In this document: positions 1 through 9,000 of the stretch, piece by piece
How the letters are laid out: every line of letters starts with the position of its first letter
Numbering within the stretch: position 1 is the stretch's first letter
Assembly: GCF_014119005.1 (NCBI RefSeq)
Contig: NZ_JACGYX010000005.1
Span: forward strand, 124,001-188,000
DNA length: 64,000 bases
Direction of reading: 5' to 3'
From: Psychrobacter sp. GP33
GTDB lineage: Bacteria; Pseudomonadota; Gammaproteobacteria; Pseudomonadales; Moraxellaceae
The notes under the pieces: generated by a model
The model's input: the letters and a program-made list of their open reading frames with translations, nothing else
Databases searched by the model: none
What the model was told of the DNA's origin: nothing
Position numbers and translations under genes: made by a program

Positions 1-1
1 T

Positions 2-1024
2 CGCGGTATCCAAGGTGTTCCAGCTGAAGCGCGTATTAAAATACAGTGGACGGATAAGCCTGTTACCTTTGCCGATGGTCATGTTGAAAATTTACGTGCG
101 CCAACCTTTCATTTAACCAATCCTGGATATGGTGCATTTGATAATGAGCTGATGGTATCACCGCGTATTGCTTTGCCAATGATTGGACTTGGTTTACTGG
201 ATCAAATTCCTGATGCCGATATCAAAAAACAAGCCGTCAATAATAAGAAAGCCGATAATGTGGGCACTCTTATTCGAGGCAAATTTAACTTAGCTATGGA
301 TCCGCAAACTGGCAAGGTTGGGCTAGGGCGCTTTGGCTGGAAAGCCGGACAAACCAAGCTGTTAACCCAAAATCAAAGTGCCTTTAACGAAGATATGGGG
401 CTGACTTCAAGTATTCGACCGCATGAATCCTGTATGCCAATGCAAACTGCGTGTCTTAAAGCAACGACAGGTGCGGATGAACAAGGCGATGGTAAACCTG
501 CGGTAGAAGTCAGCGATGAGGTAGCGAAATTTGTAGAGTTTTATACCCGTAATCTTGCCGTGCCACACCGCCGCAATGCTGATGATAAGCAAGTGCTGGC
601 AGGTAAAAAACGCTTTTATGACATGGGCTGTCAAAGTTGCCATACGCCACGCTATCAATTACCAAAAACGGATGATGATCATCATGAGCAGCATGGGCAA
701 GTGATTTATCCGTATACGGATCTGTTGCTTCACGATATGGGTGATGATTTGGCAGATCGTACTATTGCTGGCAAGCTGCCACCAAAAGACGCGCAGGTTG
801 AGTTTTTAGCCAATTCGTATGAATGGCGAACACCTGCACTATGGGGCATTGGGCTGGCGCAAACCGTCGATTCACAAGCTACCTTTTTACACGATGGACG
901 CGCGCGTACGTTAATGGAAGCAGTATTGTGGCATGGTGGGGAAGCGGCTAAGCAGCGCGAGCAGGTATTAAAACTTGATAAAAAAGGTCGAGCTGAGCTG
1001 AACGCATTTTTAAAGTCGCTATAG
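2..1024 (+). CDS. Di-heme oxidoreductase-like c-type cytochrome (DUF1111), 5' end outside window
   Basis: The frame is open from base 2, so the gene starts upstream of the window and only the C-terminal part is present. It contains a c-type heme-binding site, GCQSCH, at about bases 629-646, followed by a region rich in His and Asp. The family (DUF1111, often called thiol oxidoreductase or di-heme oxidoreductase) is periplasmic and related to MauG-type cytochromes. The other heme site would lie in the missing part. The following imelysin and DUF1513 genes form the known iron-linked neighbourhood of this family, so a role in periplasmic iron or redox handling is likely but inferred. No frameshift is seen. 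Confidence 0.85.
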   Translation, partial: RGIQGVPAEARIKIQWTDKPVTFADGHVENLRAPTFHLTNPGYGAFDNELMVSPRIALPMIGLGLLDQIPDADIKKQAVNNKKADNVGTLIRGKFNLAMDPQTGKVGLGRFGWKAGQTKLLTQNQSAFNEDMGLTSSIRPHESCMPMQTACLKATTGADEQGDGKPAVEVSDEVAKFVEFYTRNLAVPHRRNADDKQVLAGKKRFYDMGCQSCHTPRYQLPKTDDDHHEQHGQVIYPYTDLLLHDMGDDLADRTIAGKLPPKDAQVEFLANSYEWRTPALWGIGLAQTVDSQATFLHDGRARTLMEAVLWHGGEAAKQREQVLKLDKKGRAELNAFLKSL

Positions 1025-1158
1025 GCGAACGATTAACGCCACTGCTGAGCACATTGCTTAGCAACAGGTAAATCATGAAATGGCTGAAGTACGGTTATCC
1101 GCTTTATTAAGCCATTCATATTAATTAATAATCATATTGACATCATACCGAGAAACTT

Positions 1159-2307
1159 ATGAAAAAGAACCATGTCTTAGCAATGGCACTATCAGCACTT
1201 AGTGCGGGGCTTTTGATTAGCTGCGCCAAACCCGCTGAAGATAATAAAGCCACTGATACGGACAGTCAAAAAGTGGCAAAAAATTCAGTAACAGCCAACG
1301 ATAGTAAGGGCGCTGTACAAAATGCCCCGATTACACCTGTGACAATAAGTGCTGAAAGCGAAAAAACGTATCTCACCCATGTGGCGAAAGATATGGTCAT
1401 TCCTGCCTATGCCGACACGGTAAAACAAAGCGATATATTACATAAGTTGGCGCAGCAGCATTGCCAAAAAGCGCCCGTCAGTGGTGCTGACCTACAAGCG
1501 TTGCGTCATCAGTGGTTGCTATTAGCGCAAGCATGGGCAGGCGCTGAAATGATTAACTTTGGTCCTGCTACTGAAAGCATGAGCAACCTATATATCAACT
1601 ACTATCCCGATGAGCGTGGTTTGGTTCATAGTGGGGTGGCTGACCTAATTGCGGCTAACCCTAACTTAACACCAACCCAATTGGCAAATGAGAGCGCTAT
1701 TGTCCAAGGTGTACCAGGCTTAGAGGAAGCGCTGTATGCCAACGACAGTTTAAACGCGGCACAATGTGCTTATGTGATCAGTGCAAGTAGTGCATTAAGT
1801 AGCCGACTACAAGAGATTGAAAGCAACTGGCAACAAAATGCTATGACGTTATTAGCTATTGATAAAGCTGATAGTAACGATGATGGTTTGAATCAATGGT
1901 TTAACTCTTTACTTGCTTTGGTTGAAAACATGAAGACCATTGCCATTGATCAGCCGCTTGGTCTGACGACGGGCAAAGCCAAAGGTCACCTCCCAGCCGC
2001 TACCGCTGGGCAAAGCCGCGCTATTGTCACCGCTAAATTGGCAATGCTGAATAAAACCCTGACTGATCCAGTGTTGACTGCAATCCTTGGTAGCAATAAT
2101 GAAAGCAACGTTGGGAATGAATTAGCAACAGCTCTGGCTGACACCACAACGTTACTGGCGCAAATGCCGGAGGATTTAGCGACTGCAGATAAAGCGACCC
2201 AGCAGCAGCTTTTTGATCAGATGACAGCAATTACTCGTTTACTTAAGCGCCAGCTAATGCCGACACTGGGAATGCGCGTAAACTTTAATAGCAATGATGG
2301 TGATTAA
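1159..2307 (+). CDS. Imelysin-family (peptidase M75-like) lipoprotein
   Basis: The protein has 382 residues. An N-terminal signal ends in a lipobox with the lipidated cysteine at residue 22, so it is probably an outer-membrane or periplasmic lipoprotein. The rest is mainly helical and matches the imelysin fold, with a segment GVPGLE (about residues 184-189) where classical imelysins carry GxHxxE. The His to Pro form is, as I recall, common in the imelysin paired with DUF1111 and DUF1513 genes. Imelysins are iron-regulated, and protease activity is doubtful for most members. It lies 134 bases after the di-heme gene and 105 bases before the DUF1513 gene in the same direction, so co-transcription is likely. 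Confidence 0.85.
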   Translation: MKKNHVLAMALSALSAGLLISCAKPAEDNKATDTDSQKVAKNSVTANDSKGAVQNAPITPVTISAESEKTYLTHVAKDMVIPAYADTVKQSDILHKLAQQHCQKAPVSGADLQALRHQWLLLAQAWAGAEMINFGPATESMSNLYINYYPDERGLVHSGVADLIAANPNLTPTQLANESAIVQGVPGLEEALYANDSLNAAQCAYVISASSALSSRLQEIESNWQQNAMTLLAIDKADSNDDGLNQWFNSLLALVENMKTIAIDQPLGLTTGKAKGHLPAATAGQSRAIVTAKLAMLNKTLTDPVLTAILGSNNESNVGNELATALADTTTLLAQMPEDLATADKATQQQLFDQMTAITRLLKRQLMPTLGMRVNFNSNDGD

Positions 2308-2412
2308 ACTATTAAATTATTAAATTACTAATAAGCTAATAATTAAAATAGTGCCACGAGGAAATGACAAAATCCGTGCCCAGTGTGTTAAGTGAATAAA
2401 GGTGTTTATACC

Positions 2413-3810
2413 ATGGCGAAGTCTCCTATCTATGAAGTACTTACTACCACTGCGCTGACGGCGCTGGGCACGGTATCTTTGGTTGGTGTTCACCATTACT
2501 ATCGCAGGATGACGCAGCCTGAGGCACGATTACAAGACTACGTAGAAGGGCTGGTAGCATTAGGTGGGCCGCGCTTCACTGATGCCACTCAAAAATCCCG
2601 TACGCACAAGACAACAACAGCGCATATCACAACCATGCATCCGCGTCCTGTTTGTTGGGTAAGTGGGATTGCCGCCATGCCGAAGCCAAAAAAATCAGCG
2701 CCTCTTAAAGATGATGACAGTAACTATGATGAAAGCGACTGTGATGAAAGTAACTTTGGCGTCGTTGGTATCGATGCCGATCGACAAATCGTTTGGCAAA
2801 CCACCATGCCAGAACGTGTCCATGATATCGTCGTTCAACCTATTGCTAAAGATAGCAGCAGTAAAAAGAATGCGTATAAGCGTGATGTCGTCGTGATGGG
2901 GCGTCGTCCAAGCGAATGGTTCTGGGTACTAGGTACTGCTAATGGGCAAGTAAAGTTTGCGATTCAAGCGGAAGTTAATCGCCATTTTTATGGTCATGCG
3001 TGTTATAGCTTAGACGGCACTCTGTTGTATGTCACTGAAAATGACACCGTTAATCTAGTGGGTACAATCGGTGTTTATAAAGTTAATAAAGGCTATCAAA
3101 AAATAGCAGAATTTGACGCTTATGGTATTGGTCCACATGAGCTTATTATGCATCCTGATGGCGAAACCCTGATTATTGCTAATGGTGGTATTAAGACGGA
3201 AAAAGCCTCGCGGGAAGAATTAAACTTAGACAGCATGCAACCATCATTGGTTTATCTCAATCGCCATAATGGCGCATTATTAGAGCAAGTTGCCCCTGAG
3301 CACAAGCAGATGAGTGTCCGTCATTTAGCCGTAAATCATGATGGTATGGTAGTAATTGGGATTCAATTCCAAGGTGACAAGCATATCAATGTGCCGTTAG
3401 TACTGACTCATCAGCGCGGTGAGAATGAACTTAAACCATTGCTTATGCCAAACAATCAATGGCAGCGTTTTCATCATTATATTGCCAGTGTGGCGGTGGA
3501 TAATGAGCATAATCTGCTCTGTGCCACTTCACCATTTGGCGGCTGTGCGGCTGTTTTTGACTTAACGACGCGTGAGCTTATTAGCGCAGACAGTATTTCT
3601 GATTGTGCTGGCGTGTCAGTATTGGCTAGTGAAATGCAAGCAGGATTTATAGTTAGTGATGGTCTAGGGCAGTTAACAACGTTACATGTAACTGACGATG
3701 TTGCTAATAATATGTCTAATAATGATAAAAAGAATCCATTATTCAAGCGCACTATTAAAAATAGCCAAACTCATACCATGTCATTTGACAATCATTTACA
3801 AGCGCTATAA
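2413..3810 (+). CDS. DUF1513 beta-propeller protein
   Basis: The product has 465 residues from the ATG at 2413, which has an AAGGTG ribosome site 8 bases upstream. A GTG at 2392 would add seven residues but lacks a good site. The N-terminus has a hydrophobic stretch (about residues 9-24) that suggests a membrane anchor or signal. The rest has repeated Gly/Asp-rich strands typical of a beta-propeller. DUF1513 is consistently found with imelysin and di-heme DUF1111 genes. Its molecular role is unknown, and an accessory function in iron handling is inferred from the neighbours. An acidic insertion near residues 100-115 is unusual. Confidence 0.8.
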   Translation: MAKSPIYEVLTTTALTALGTVSLVGVHHYYRRMTQPEARLQDYVEGLVALGGPRFTDATQKSRTHKTTTAHITTMHPRPVCWVSGIAAMPKPKKSAPLKDDDSNYDESDCDESNFGVVGIDADRQIVWQTTMPERVHDIVVQPIAKDSSSKKNAYKRDVVVMGRRPSEWFWVLGTANGQVKFAIQAEVNRHFYGHACYSLDGTLLYVTENDTVNLVGTIGVYKVNKGYQKIAEFDAYGIGPHELIMHPDGETLIIANGGIKTEKASREELNLDSMQPSLVYLNRHNGALLEQVAPEHKQMSVRHLAVNHDGMVVIGIQFQGDKHINVPLVLTHQRGENELKPLLMPNNQWQRFHHYIASVAVDNEHNLLCATSPFGGCAAVFDLTTRELISADSISDCAGVSVLASEMQAGFIVSDGLGQLTTLHVTDDVANNMSNNDKKNPLFKRTIKNSQTHTMSFDNHLQAL

Positions 3811-3858
3811 CCGTTAAGAAAAACAGCCATAAAGCTATGATAAAGGTCTGAGTGATAT

Positions 3859-4524
3859 ATGGATAACACCAGTTTGCCTCAAGGATACAGACATCCCTTA
3901 TTACAAGGTATCGTGGAGAGACTCGCTCATGCCAATATCTGCTTACATATTACTAAAAAGAGCGTTAAGAATATTAATTTTCGTCTAAAGCCTTATCATT
4001 TGGCAGTTTCAGTACCGATTTATATTAGCAACGCTGAGCTCGCCCAAGCAGTTGAGCGGCGCATATCATGGGCATTAATCCATCATCCGCAAGTGCTAAA
4101 ACGTCACCAGCGTATTAGCAAAGAGATAGACACTCAAGACAGTTTTTTATTGTGGGGCGAGCCACAATCGAATACGTTCAATCAACATGAAAAATTAGCT
4201 TATTATCGCTGGCAATTATCTATCGTGATGTCAGAATTGTTTGCAAAATGGCAACCAATCGTGGGCGCGTATGCCAATGAGACGCGCATTAAAAAAATGC
4301 AGACGCGATGGGGCAGTTGTAATACTCGCGCTCGACGCATTTGGCTATCTGTCCACCTGCCAGCTTATCCTATTGAGTGTACCGAATACGTGATAGTCCA
4401 TGAATTGTGTCATCTACATCATGCCAATCATAGCCCAGCCTTTTGGCAAACCGTAGCGACAGCAATGCCAGACTATTGCCATTGGCATCATATGCTGGCA
4501 GGTAAGTCTGGCAAGTTAGATTAA
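3859..4524 (+). CDS. YgjP-like (SprT/M48-type) metallopeptidase domain protein
   Basis: This is a 221-residue protein without a signal peptide. The C-terminal half carries the family signature: MQTRWGSC at 147-154 and a zinc-binding HELCH motif at 181-185 with a further His at 191, matching the YgjP/DUF45 metallopeptidase family. Members resemble the SprT domain and are presumed cytosolic zinc hydrolases, but substrates are mostly unknown. It follows the DUF1513 gene after 48 bases in the same direction and could be read from the same transcript, although there is no functional link. It converges on oxyR. Confidence 0.8.
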   Translation: MDNTSLPQGYRHPLLQGIVERLAHANICLHITKKSVKNINFRLKPYHLAVSVPIYISNAELAQAVERRISWALIHHPQVLKRHQRISKEIDTQDSFLLWGEPQSNTFNQHEKLAYYRWQLSIVMSELFAKWQPIVGAYANETRIKKMQTRWGSCNTRARRIWLSVHLPAYPIECTEYVIVHELCHLHHANHSPAFWQTVATAMPDYCHWHHMLAGKSGKLD

Positions 4525-4590
4525 AGTGTTAAGTCACATTGATAAGTTAAAGTGTCGTAATCAGCAGTTAAGACTAAAGCATTAAAAACC

Positions 4591-5502
4591 CTATTCCGCT
4601 GTATTTGCCGCCTCTGTAAGCGCTTGCTTAAAGACTTTACCCAGCAGATTAACATCATCAACTCGCGCATAATTAAGGCGCGTGACAAAGGCAATATGAC
4701 GGTGTGGTCCTGCTTCGGCTAAGGGGATAGCAACCGCATTTTGGTTTTGCAGATGCAACTGATTGAGTGCCATTTCTGGCACCAATGTCGTGCCCATATT
4801 TGCCAATGCCATCTGAATAAGGGTGTTTAAACTTGCATCAGAAAAGCTTGATTTCATTTGTTCGCGGTCAAAATGACATACCGATAACGTCTGATCCGTC
4901 AAGCAATGCCCTTCACCAAGCAACATCAGATTAGCCGTTGCCAACTCATCGGCATTAATGGTTTTAAGGGTTGCATGCACATCATCTTGTGGGAAAACAG
5001 CAAAAAAATCTTCGCTCCAAAACTCAAAACTATGCAGACCATCTACCGCATAAGGCAGAGCAATAATCGCCGTATCAATATGACCGTAACGTACTTGTTC
5101 AAGCAAGCGCTCGGTTTGCTGCTCAACTATCGACATCCGAAATTCTGGATAATGCTGTCTGAGCGCAGGCAATACTTTCGGTAGCAAATAAGGCGCAATC
5201 GTTGGGATAATGCCGACGGTCATCGGATAAGCAAGCGGTATCTGATGACTGTGCGCGCGCGTGGTCAAGTCGTTAATCTCAGAAAATACTCGCTGGGCGC
5301 GTGTTAAGATATCTTGCCCAATCGGGGTAATCAGTACCTGCTTATTATTACGCTCAAAAATCTGCGTATCCAGCTGTTTTTCTAACTCTGCAATCCCTAG
5401 ACTTAGCGCAGATTGTGAGATATTACAGTCTTCTGCGGCTCGTTTAAAGTGACGATGTTTCGCCACCGCTAAAGCAAATTCAAGTTGACGTAAAGTAATC
5501 AT
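4591..5502 (-). CDS. oxyR: LysR-family peroxide sensor OxyR
   Basis: This is a 303-residue LysR-type regulator. The N-terminal helix-turn-helix covers residues 2-60 and the substrate-domain part contains GHCLTDQ with cysteines at 200 and 209. These match Cys199 and Cys208 of E. coli OxyR, which form the peroxide-induced disulfide, including their spacing of nine. It is transcribed away from ahpC with a 295-base shared spacer, the classical arrangement for direct control. It should activate ahpC and other antioxidant genes when oxidised and may repress itself. The two cysteines make the assignment much firmer than a generic LysR call. Confidence 0.93.
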   Translation of the reverse strand: MITLRQLEFALAVAKHRHFKRAAEDCNISQSALSLGIAELEKQLDTQIFERNNKQVLITPIGQDILTRAQRVFSEINDLTTRAHSHQIPLAYPMTVGIIPTIAPYLLPKVLPALRQHYPEFRMSIVEQQTERLLEQVRYGHIDTAIIALPYAVDGLHSFEFWSEDFFAVFPQDDVHATLKTINADELATANLMLLGEGHCLTDQTLSVCHFDREQMKSSFSDASLNTLIQMALANMGTTLVPEMALNQLHLQNQNAVAIPLAEAGPHRHIAFVTRLNYARVDDVNLLGKVFKQALTEAANTAE

Positions 5503-5797
5503 AAGGGCTCTTTTTTATTAAGGTTTTAACAGGCTTATCGGGAGTGAATAACCCTTTAAAAGTGATTTATATTTGGCTAATATAAACAGTCAGTCTCGTT
5601 GTATGATGAGAAATACTGGTTAGAATAGTTTAACAAGTTTGATAAAACAAAACATCATATTAAAAACTTTTAACTGGATTAACCCTAAAATTCACGTATA
5701 GTTTGTCAAGTAAGTTGTTTAGTCAGTTGACTTTAATATAAACGGTTCGAATGACTAAATAAATTAATATCATTAACCAACAATAAAGGAGCCACTC
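5503..5797. promoter_or_regulatory. Divergent oxyR/ahpC control region
   Basis: This 295-base AT-rich spacer separates the start codons of oxyR and ahpC. Divergent placement means it must hold both promoters and, by analogy with other bacteria, an OxyR site. I see loosely matching ATAG and CTAT-like tetranucleotides (for example around 5698), but no clean four-part OxyR motif, so no operator is placed. ahpC has a strong AAAGGAG ribosome site just before its start. Confidence 0.55.
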
Positions 5798-6364
5798 ATG
5801 GCGTCTATTATCAATCAAGAAATTCCAGAATTTTCAGCACAAGCTTTCGTTAACGGTGAGTTCAAAACCATCACTTCAGACGACGTGAAAGGCAACTGGG
5901 CGATTTTCCTATTTTACCCAGCTGATTTTACCTTTGTTTGCCCAACTGAACTTGAAGACATGGCGGCTCATTATGACGAGCTACAAGGTTTGGGCGTAGA
6001 AGTATACTCAGTATCAACAGATACTCATTTCACCCATAAAGCATGGCATGACTCTTCAGACGCCATTGGTAAAGTACAATACCCAATGATTGGCGATCCT
6101 ACTGGTAAAATCACTCGCGGCTTTAACGTAATGATTGAAGAAGCAGGCTTGGCTGAGCGCGGCACGTTCTTAGTTGATCCAGATGGCTTTATCCAAGTGG
6201 CTGAAATTCATGCAGGCGGCATTGGTCGTAGCGCAAAAGACATGCTGCGTAAAGTAAAAGCGGCACAATACGTGCGTGAGAATGACGGTGAAGTGTGCCC
6301 AGCAGCATGGGAAGCTGGTCAAGCAACGCTAAAACCAAGTCTTGATTTGGTTGGTAAAATCTAA
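5798..6364 (+). CDS. ahpC: Alkyl hydroperoxide reductase peroxiredoxin subunit AhpC
   Basis: This 188-residue typical 2-Cys peroxiredoxin is almost the same length as E. coli AhpC. The peroxidatic cysteine is C48 in FVCPTE, and the resolving cysteine is C167 in EVCPAAW. It reduces hydrogen peroxide and organic hydroperoxides in the cytosol and is recycled by AhpF, which lies 0.9 kb downstream. An AAAGGAG site precedes the ATG, which suggests high expression. It is divergent from oxyR, which should activate it. A strong terminator follows at 6441-6477, so ahpF is not simply read through from ahpC. Confidence 0.97.
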   Translation: MASIINQEIPEFSAQAFVNGEFKTITSDDVKGNWAIFLFYPADFTFVCPTELEDMAAHYDELQGLGVEVYSVSTDTHFTHKAWHDSSDAIGKVQYPMIGDPTGKITRGFNVMIEEAGLAERGTFLVDPDGFIQVAEIHAGGIGRSAKDMLRKVKAAQYVRENDGEVCPAAWEAGQATLKPSLDLVGKI

Positions 6365-6440
6365 GCAGTTACTATTTAAGTTATGACCATTGTATTAACG
6401 GTTATAAGACTGAAAAATGATTGTAAAAGTAATTGTTAAA

Positions 6441-6477
6441 AAAGACCCCACCAGCACTGGCTTGTGGGGTCTTTTTA
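6441..6477 (+). terminator. Rho-independent terminator after ahpC
   Basis: The arms GACCCCAC (6444-6451) and GTGGGGTC (6464-6471) form a GC-rich stem with a 12-base loop, followed by a T run. Confidence 0.9.
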
Positions 6478-6553
6478 TTGGCGTATTATCAATAGATATC
6501 AATATTCATAACGCGTTTATAATTATTATTATAATTGCCACTAATGCTTATCG

Positions 6554-6802
6554 TTAGGCACTGGTTTTTAAATTATTATTTTCTAGCGCCCTATAAATTT
6601 CATCTTTAAGATGCAGTTTTCGCCTTTTCATTTGTTCGATCTCTTCTTCTCTACTCGCATGCAGCACCACATCTTTTTCAAGCTGATTGATTTGTTGATC
6701 CAGCTGCGTATGCTCATCAAAAATAGTCGCGAAGTGGCTGTCTTTTAGCTTAAGTTCAGCGATTGCTTCGCGGTTGTCTTGCCAGGTCTCAGTCTTTCTC
6801 AT
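6554..6802 (-). CDS. YdcH-like DUF465 small coiled-coil protein
   Basis: This is an 82-residue charged protein. It has the DUF465 pattern: an HF...EH.LD core in the first half, then a Leu/Lys-rich helix ending in KLHLKDEIY. The family is small, helical and cytosolic, and its function is not established. It is transcribed toward ahpC, ends shortly after the ahpC terminator, and separates ahpC from ahpF. No functional tie to the peroxide genes is evident beyond position. Confidence 0.75.
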   Translation of the reverse strand: MRKTETWQDNREAIAELKLKDSHFATIFDEHTQLDQQINQLEKDVVLHASREEEIEQMKRRKLHLKDEIYRALENNNLKTSA

Positions 6803-7285
6803 GTGATCATCCTTGTAATTAAAAAAAGGGTAATTAGACGCAAAGGGTGTAAGGAGCAGTTTGCCACCTTACTAACCCTCATACTTGAAAAAAGGGTTTT
6901 GGCTATTTAATGGTAATGGCTATTTAATCTTAATGATTACAACAGGTACTGCTTTTTAATGAGGTAAATGAGTTTATTAATATAAGCTAATAATACTCAC
7001 TAACCTCTATCGAGTGTAGCGAAATAAAATGACTTGCGCTATATCTATCCTAAACAATGCTTATTACTAATTGGCTGTATATTGATATAATGATATTTTA
7101 AAGGGATATTGATTTGTTTTATAAAACATAGGCTTTAAATATCTGTGCTTGCCGAAATCCTGTTAAGCCCTGATAATAGACCCATTGCAGTAAGGCAGGC
7201 AACGATAACTGCCGCTAAAATTACTAATCTTATCAATACCTTTATTAAATCTGCGTTACATATTTAATAATAATGAGGAACACTT
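6803..7285. promoter_or_regulatory. Long AT-rich leader region upstream of ahpF
   Basis: This 483-base stretch has no convincing gene. It should contain the ahpF promoter because ahpC has its own terminator and an opposite-strand gene intervenes. Two elements stand out: a 17-base imperfect tandem repeat beginning GGCTATTTAAT (6901-6917 and 6918-6934), and a perfect 14-base palindrome TGTTTTATAAAACA at 7115-7128. Either could bind a regulator, but I cannot match them to a named factor. Confidence 0.4.
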
Positions 7286-8875
7286 ATGATAGACCAAAGC
7301 TTATTAGATGCTGTTAAAAGTTATAGCGCAAACATGACCCGTCCGATTAGTTTTGTATTGGGCAGTGGCGAACATGCTAAACGTGCTGAGTTGATTGATT
7401 TCTTGACTAAAATTGCGGGCACGACGGAAAAAATTCAATTTAATGTCCAAGATGATGCGTTTATTGATAGTAGTTTGCCAAGTCCAATCAGCTTTGCCGT
7501 TCGTAGTCACATTGATGATGCGCTAACGGATACGGGCATTGTGTTTAGTGGTATCCCAGGTGGGCATGAGTTTACTTCACTTATCCTAGCGATTTTGCAG
7601 GCAGGTGGTCATACGCTAAAGTTAGATGAAGGTATTCAAAAGCTTATCAAACGTATTAATAAGCCGCTACAGTTTCAAACCTTTGTATCACTGTCTTGCC
7701 ATAGCTGCCCAGATGTGGTGCAAGCGCTTAATCAGTTTGCATTATTAAATGACGGTATTAGCAATGAGATGATTGATGGTGCATTATTTCAAGAGCTAGT
7801 CGATGCCAATAATATCCAAGGCGTACCCGCCGTATTTTTAAACGGTAAACCTTTTGCCAATGGTCTAATCGATACGGGTAAATTGATTGATAAGTTGCAA
7901 GAACAGTTCTCAGACTTATTAAGCGAGGGTAGCGCTGATGAAGCAGAGCAGTTAGAGCAGCAAGACGTGACGATTATTGGTGCTGGTCCTGCTGGGGTTG
8001 CTGCTGCGATTTACACCGCGCGTAAAGGCTTAAAAGTGACCATGGTGGCGGATCGTATCGGCGGTCAGGTGAAAGACACGCAAGATATCGAGAATCTTAT
8101 CTCGATTCCGTTAACCACAGGCACGACGCTATCGAATAATTTTGTCACGCACTTGCAGGAATACGACATCACGCTAAAACAGAGTGTCAGCGTGAAAGAG
8201 ATTACCGAGACGGCAGATGAGAACTATCGCATCCAGCTAAATACGGGCGAGACGTTTACCACGCGCAGCATTATACTAGCGACTGGGGCGCAGTGGCGTA
8301 AGCTGAACGTCCCGGGCGAGGAAGAAAATATCGGTAAAGGCGTGGCGTATTGCCCACATTGCGATGGTCCGTTCTTTAAAGGCAAAGACGTATCAGTGAT
8401 TGGCGGTGGTAACTCAGGTATTGAAGCTGCGCTTGATTTGGCAGGTATCGTGAAGCACGTGACGGTATTTGAGTTTGCAGACACTCTAAAAGCTGACCAA
8501 GTACTGATTAATAAGGCAAAAGAAAAAGCCAATATCGAAATTATCACGGGCGCGGCAACCAAAGAGATTAAAGCGACGGATGGTAAAGTGACCTCTATTG
8601 TCTATGAAGAGCGCAGCTCAGGTGATATAAAAGAGTTGGACTTGGCGGCAATCTTTGTACAAATTGGCTTAGTGCCTAATACCGAGTTCGTTAAAGGCTT
8701 TATTGATTTAAATCGCTTTGGCGAGATTGAGATTGATGAGCGTTGCCGCACAGAGAGAAAAGGTATCTTTGCTTGTGGTGATGTGACCACCGTACCGTTT
8801 AAGCAAATTAATATTGCCATGGGTGAGGGCAGTAAAGCGGCATTGTCAGCGTTTGAATATTTGGTGATGCAGTAA
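7286..8875 (+). CDS. ahpF: Alkyl hydroperoxide reductase flavoprotein subunit AhpF
   Basis: The product has 529 residues, close to the usual 520. The N-terminal double-thioredoxin-like domain has a CHSC redox pair at 138-141. It is followed by an FAD-binding motif GAGPAG near residue 234, a second redox pair CPHC at 356-359, an NAD(P)H-binding GGGNSG, and the C-terminal GIFACGDV segment of the FAD domain. It passes electrons from NADH through FAD and the two disulfide centres to AhpC. A GAGG ribosome site precedes the ATG. It stands apart from ahpC, so it probably has its own promoter in the 483-base leader. Confidence 0.96.
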   Translation: MIDQSLLDAVKSYSANMTRPISFVLGSGEHAKRAELIDFLTKIAGTTEKIQFNVQDDAFIDSSLPSPISFAVRSHIDDALTDTGIVFSGIPGGHEFTSLILAILQAGGHTLKLDEGIQKLIKRINKPLQFQTFVSLSCHSCPDVVQALNQFALLNDGISNEMIDGALFQELVDANNIQGVPAVFLNGKPFANGLIDTGKLIDKLQEQFSDLLSEGSADEAEQLEQQDVTIIGAGPAGVAAAIYTARKGLKVTMVADRIGGQVKDTQDIENLISIPLTTGTTLSNNFVTHLQEYDITLKQSVSVKEITETADENYRIQLNTGETFTTRSIILATGAQWRKLNVPGEEENIGKGVAYCPHCDGPFFKGKDVSVIGGGNSGIEAALDLAGIVKHVTVFEFADTLKADQVLINKAKEKANIEIITGAATKEIKATDGKVTSIVYEERSSGDIKELDLAAIFVQIGLVPNTEFVKGFIDLNRFGEIEIDERCRTERKGIFACGDVTTVPFKQINIAMGEGSKAALSAFEYLVMQ

Positions 8876-8906
8876 TTTTGAGCTGAATATATCTTAAGAT
8901 GTAGAT

Positions 8907-8938
8907 AAAAAGCCACTTCATTATTGAGGTGGCTTTTG
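8907..8938 (+). terminator. Terminator after ahpF
   Basis: The stem AGCCACTTCA / TGAGGTGGCT closes a four-base loop, with A and T runs on the flanks. It may work in both directions and also end the opposing reverse transcriptase transcript. Confidence 0.85.
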
Positions 8939-9000
8939 TAATATAAGTTCGGAAAATTTAATGAGCTAAGATAAAAAATCTTAAATTTATTATTTTGCTT

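Noticed and set aside
5503..5797. Exact OxyR binding site
   Set aside because: Some ATAG-like words occur, but the four-part spacing of the consensus could not be fitted, so no site was called.
8224..8916. Opposite-strand frames inside ahpF
   Set aside because: They are shadows of a highly conserved gene on the other strand and lack ribosome sites. Similar shadow frames in glyS, miaB, murJ and ftsZ were discarded for the same reason.
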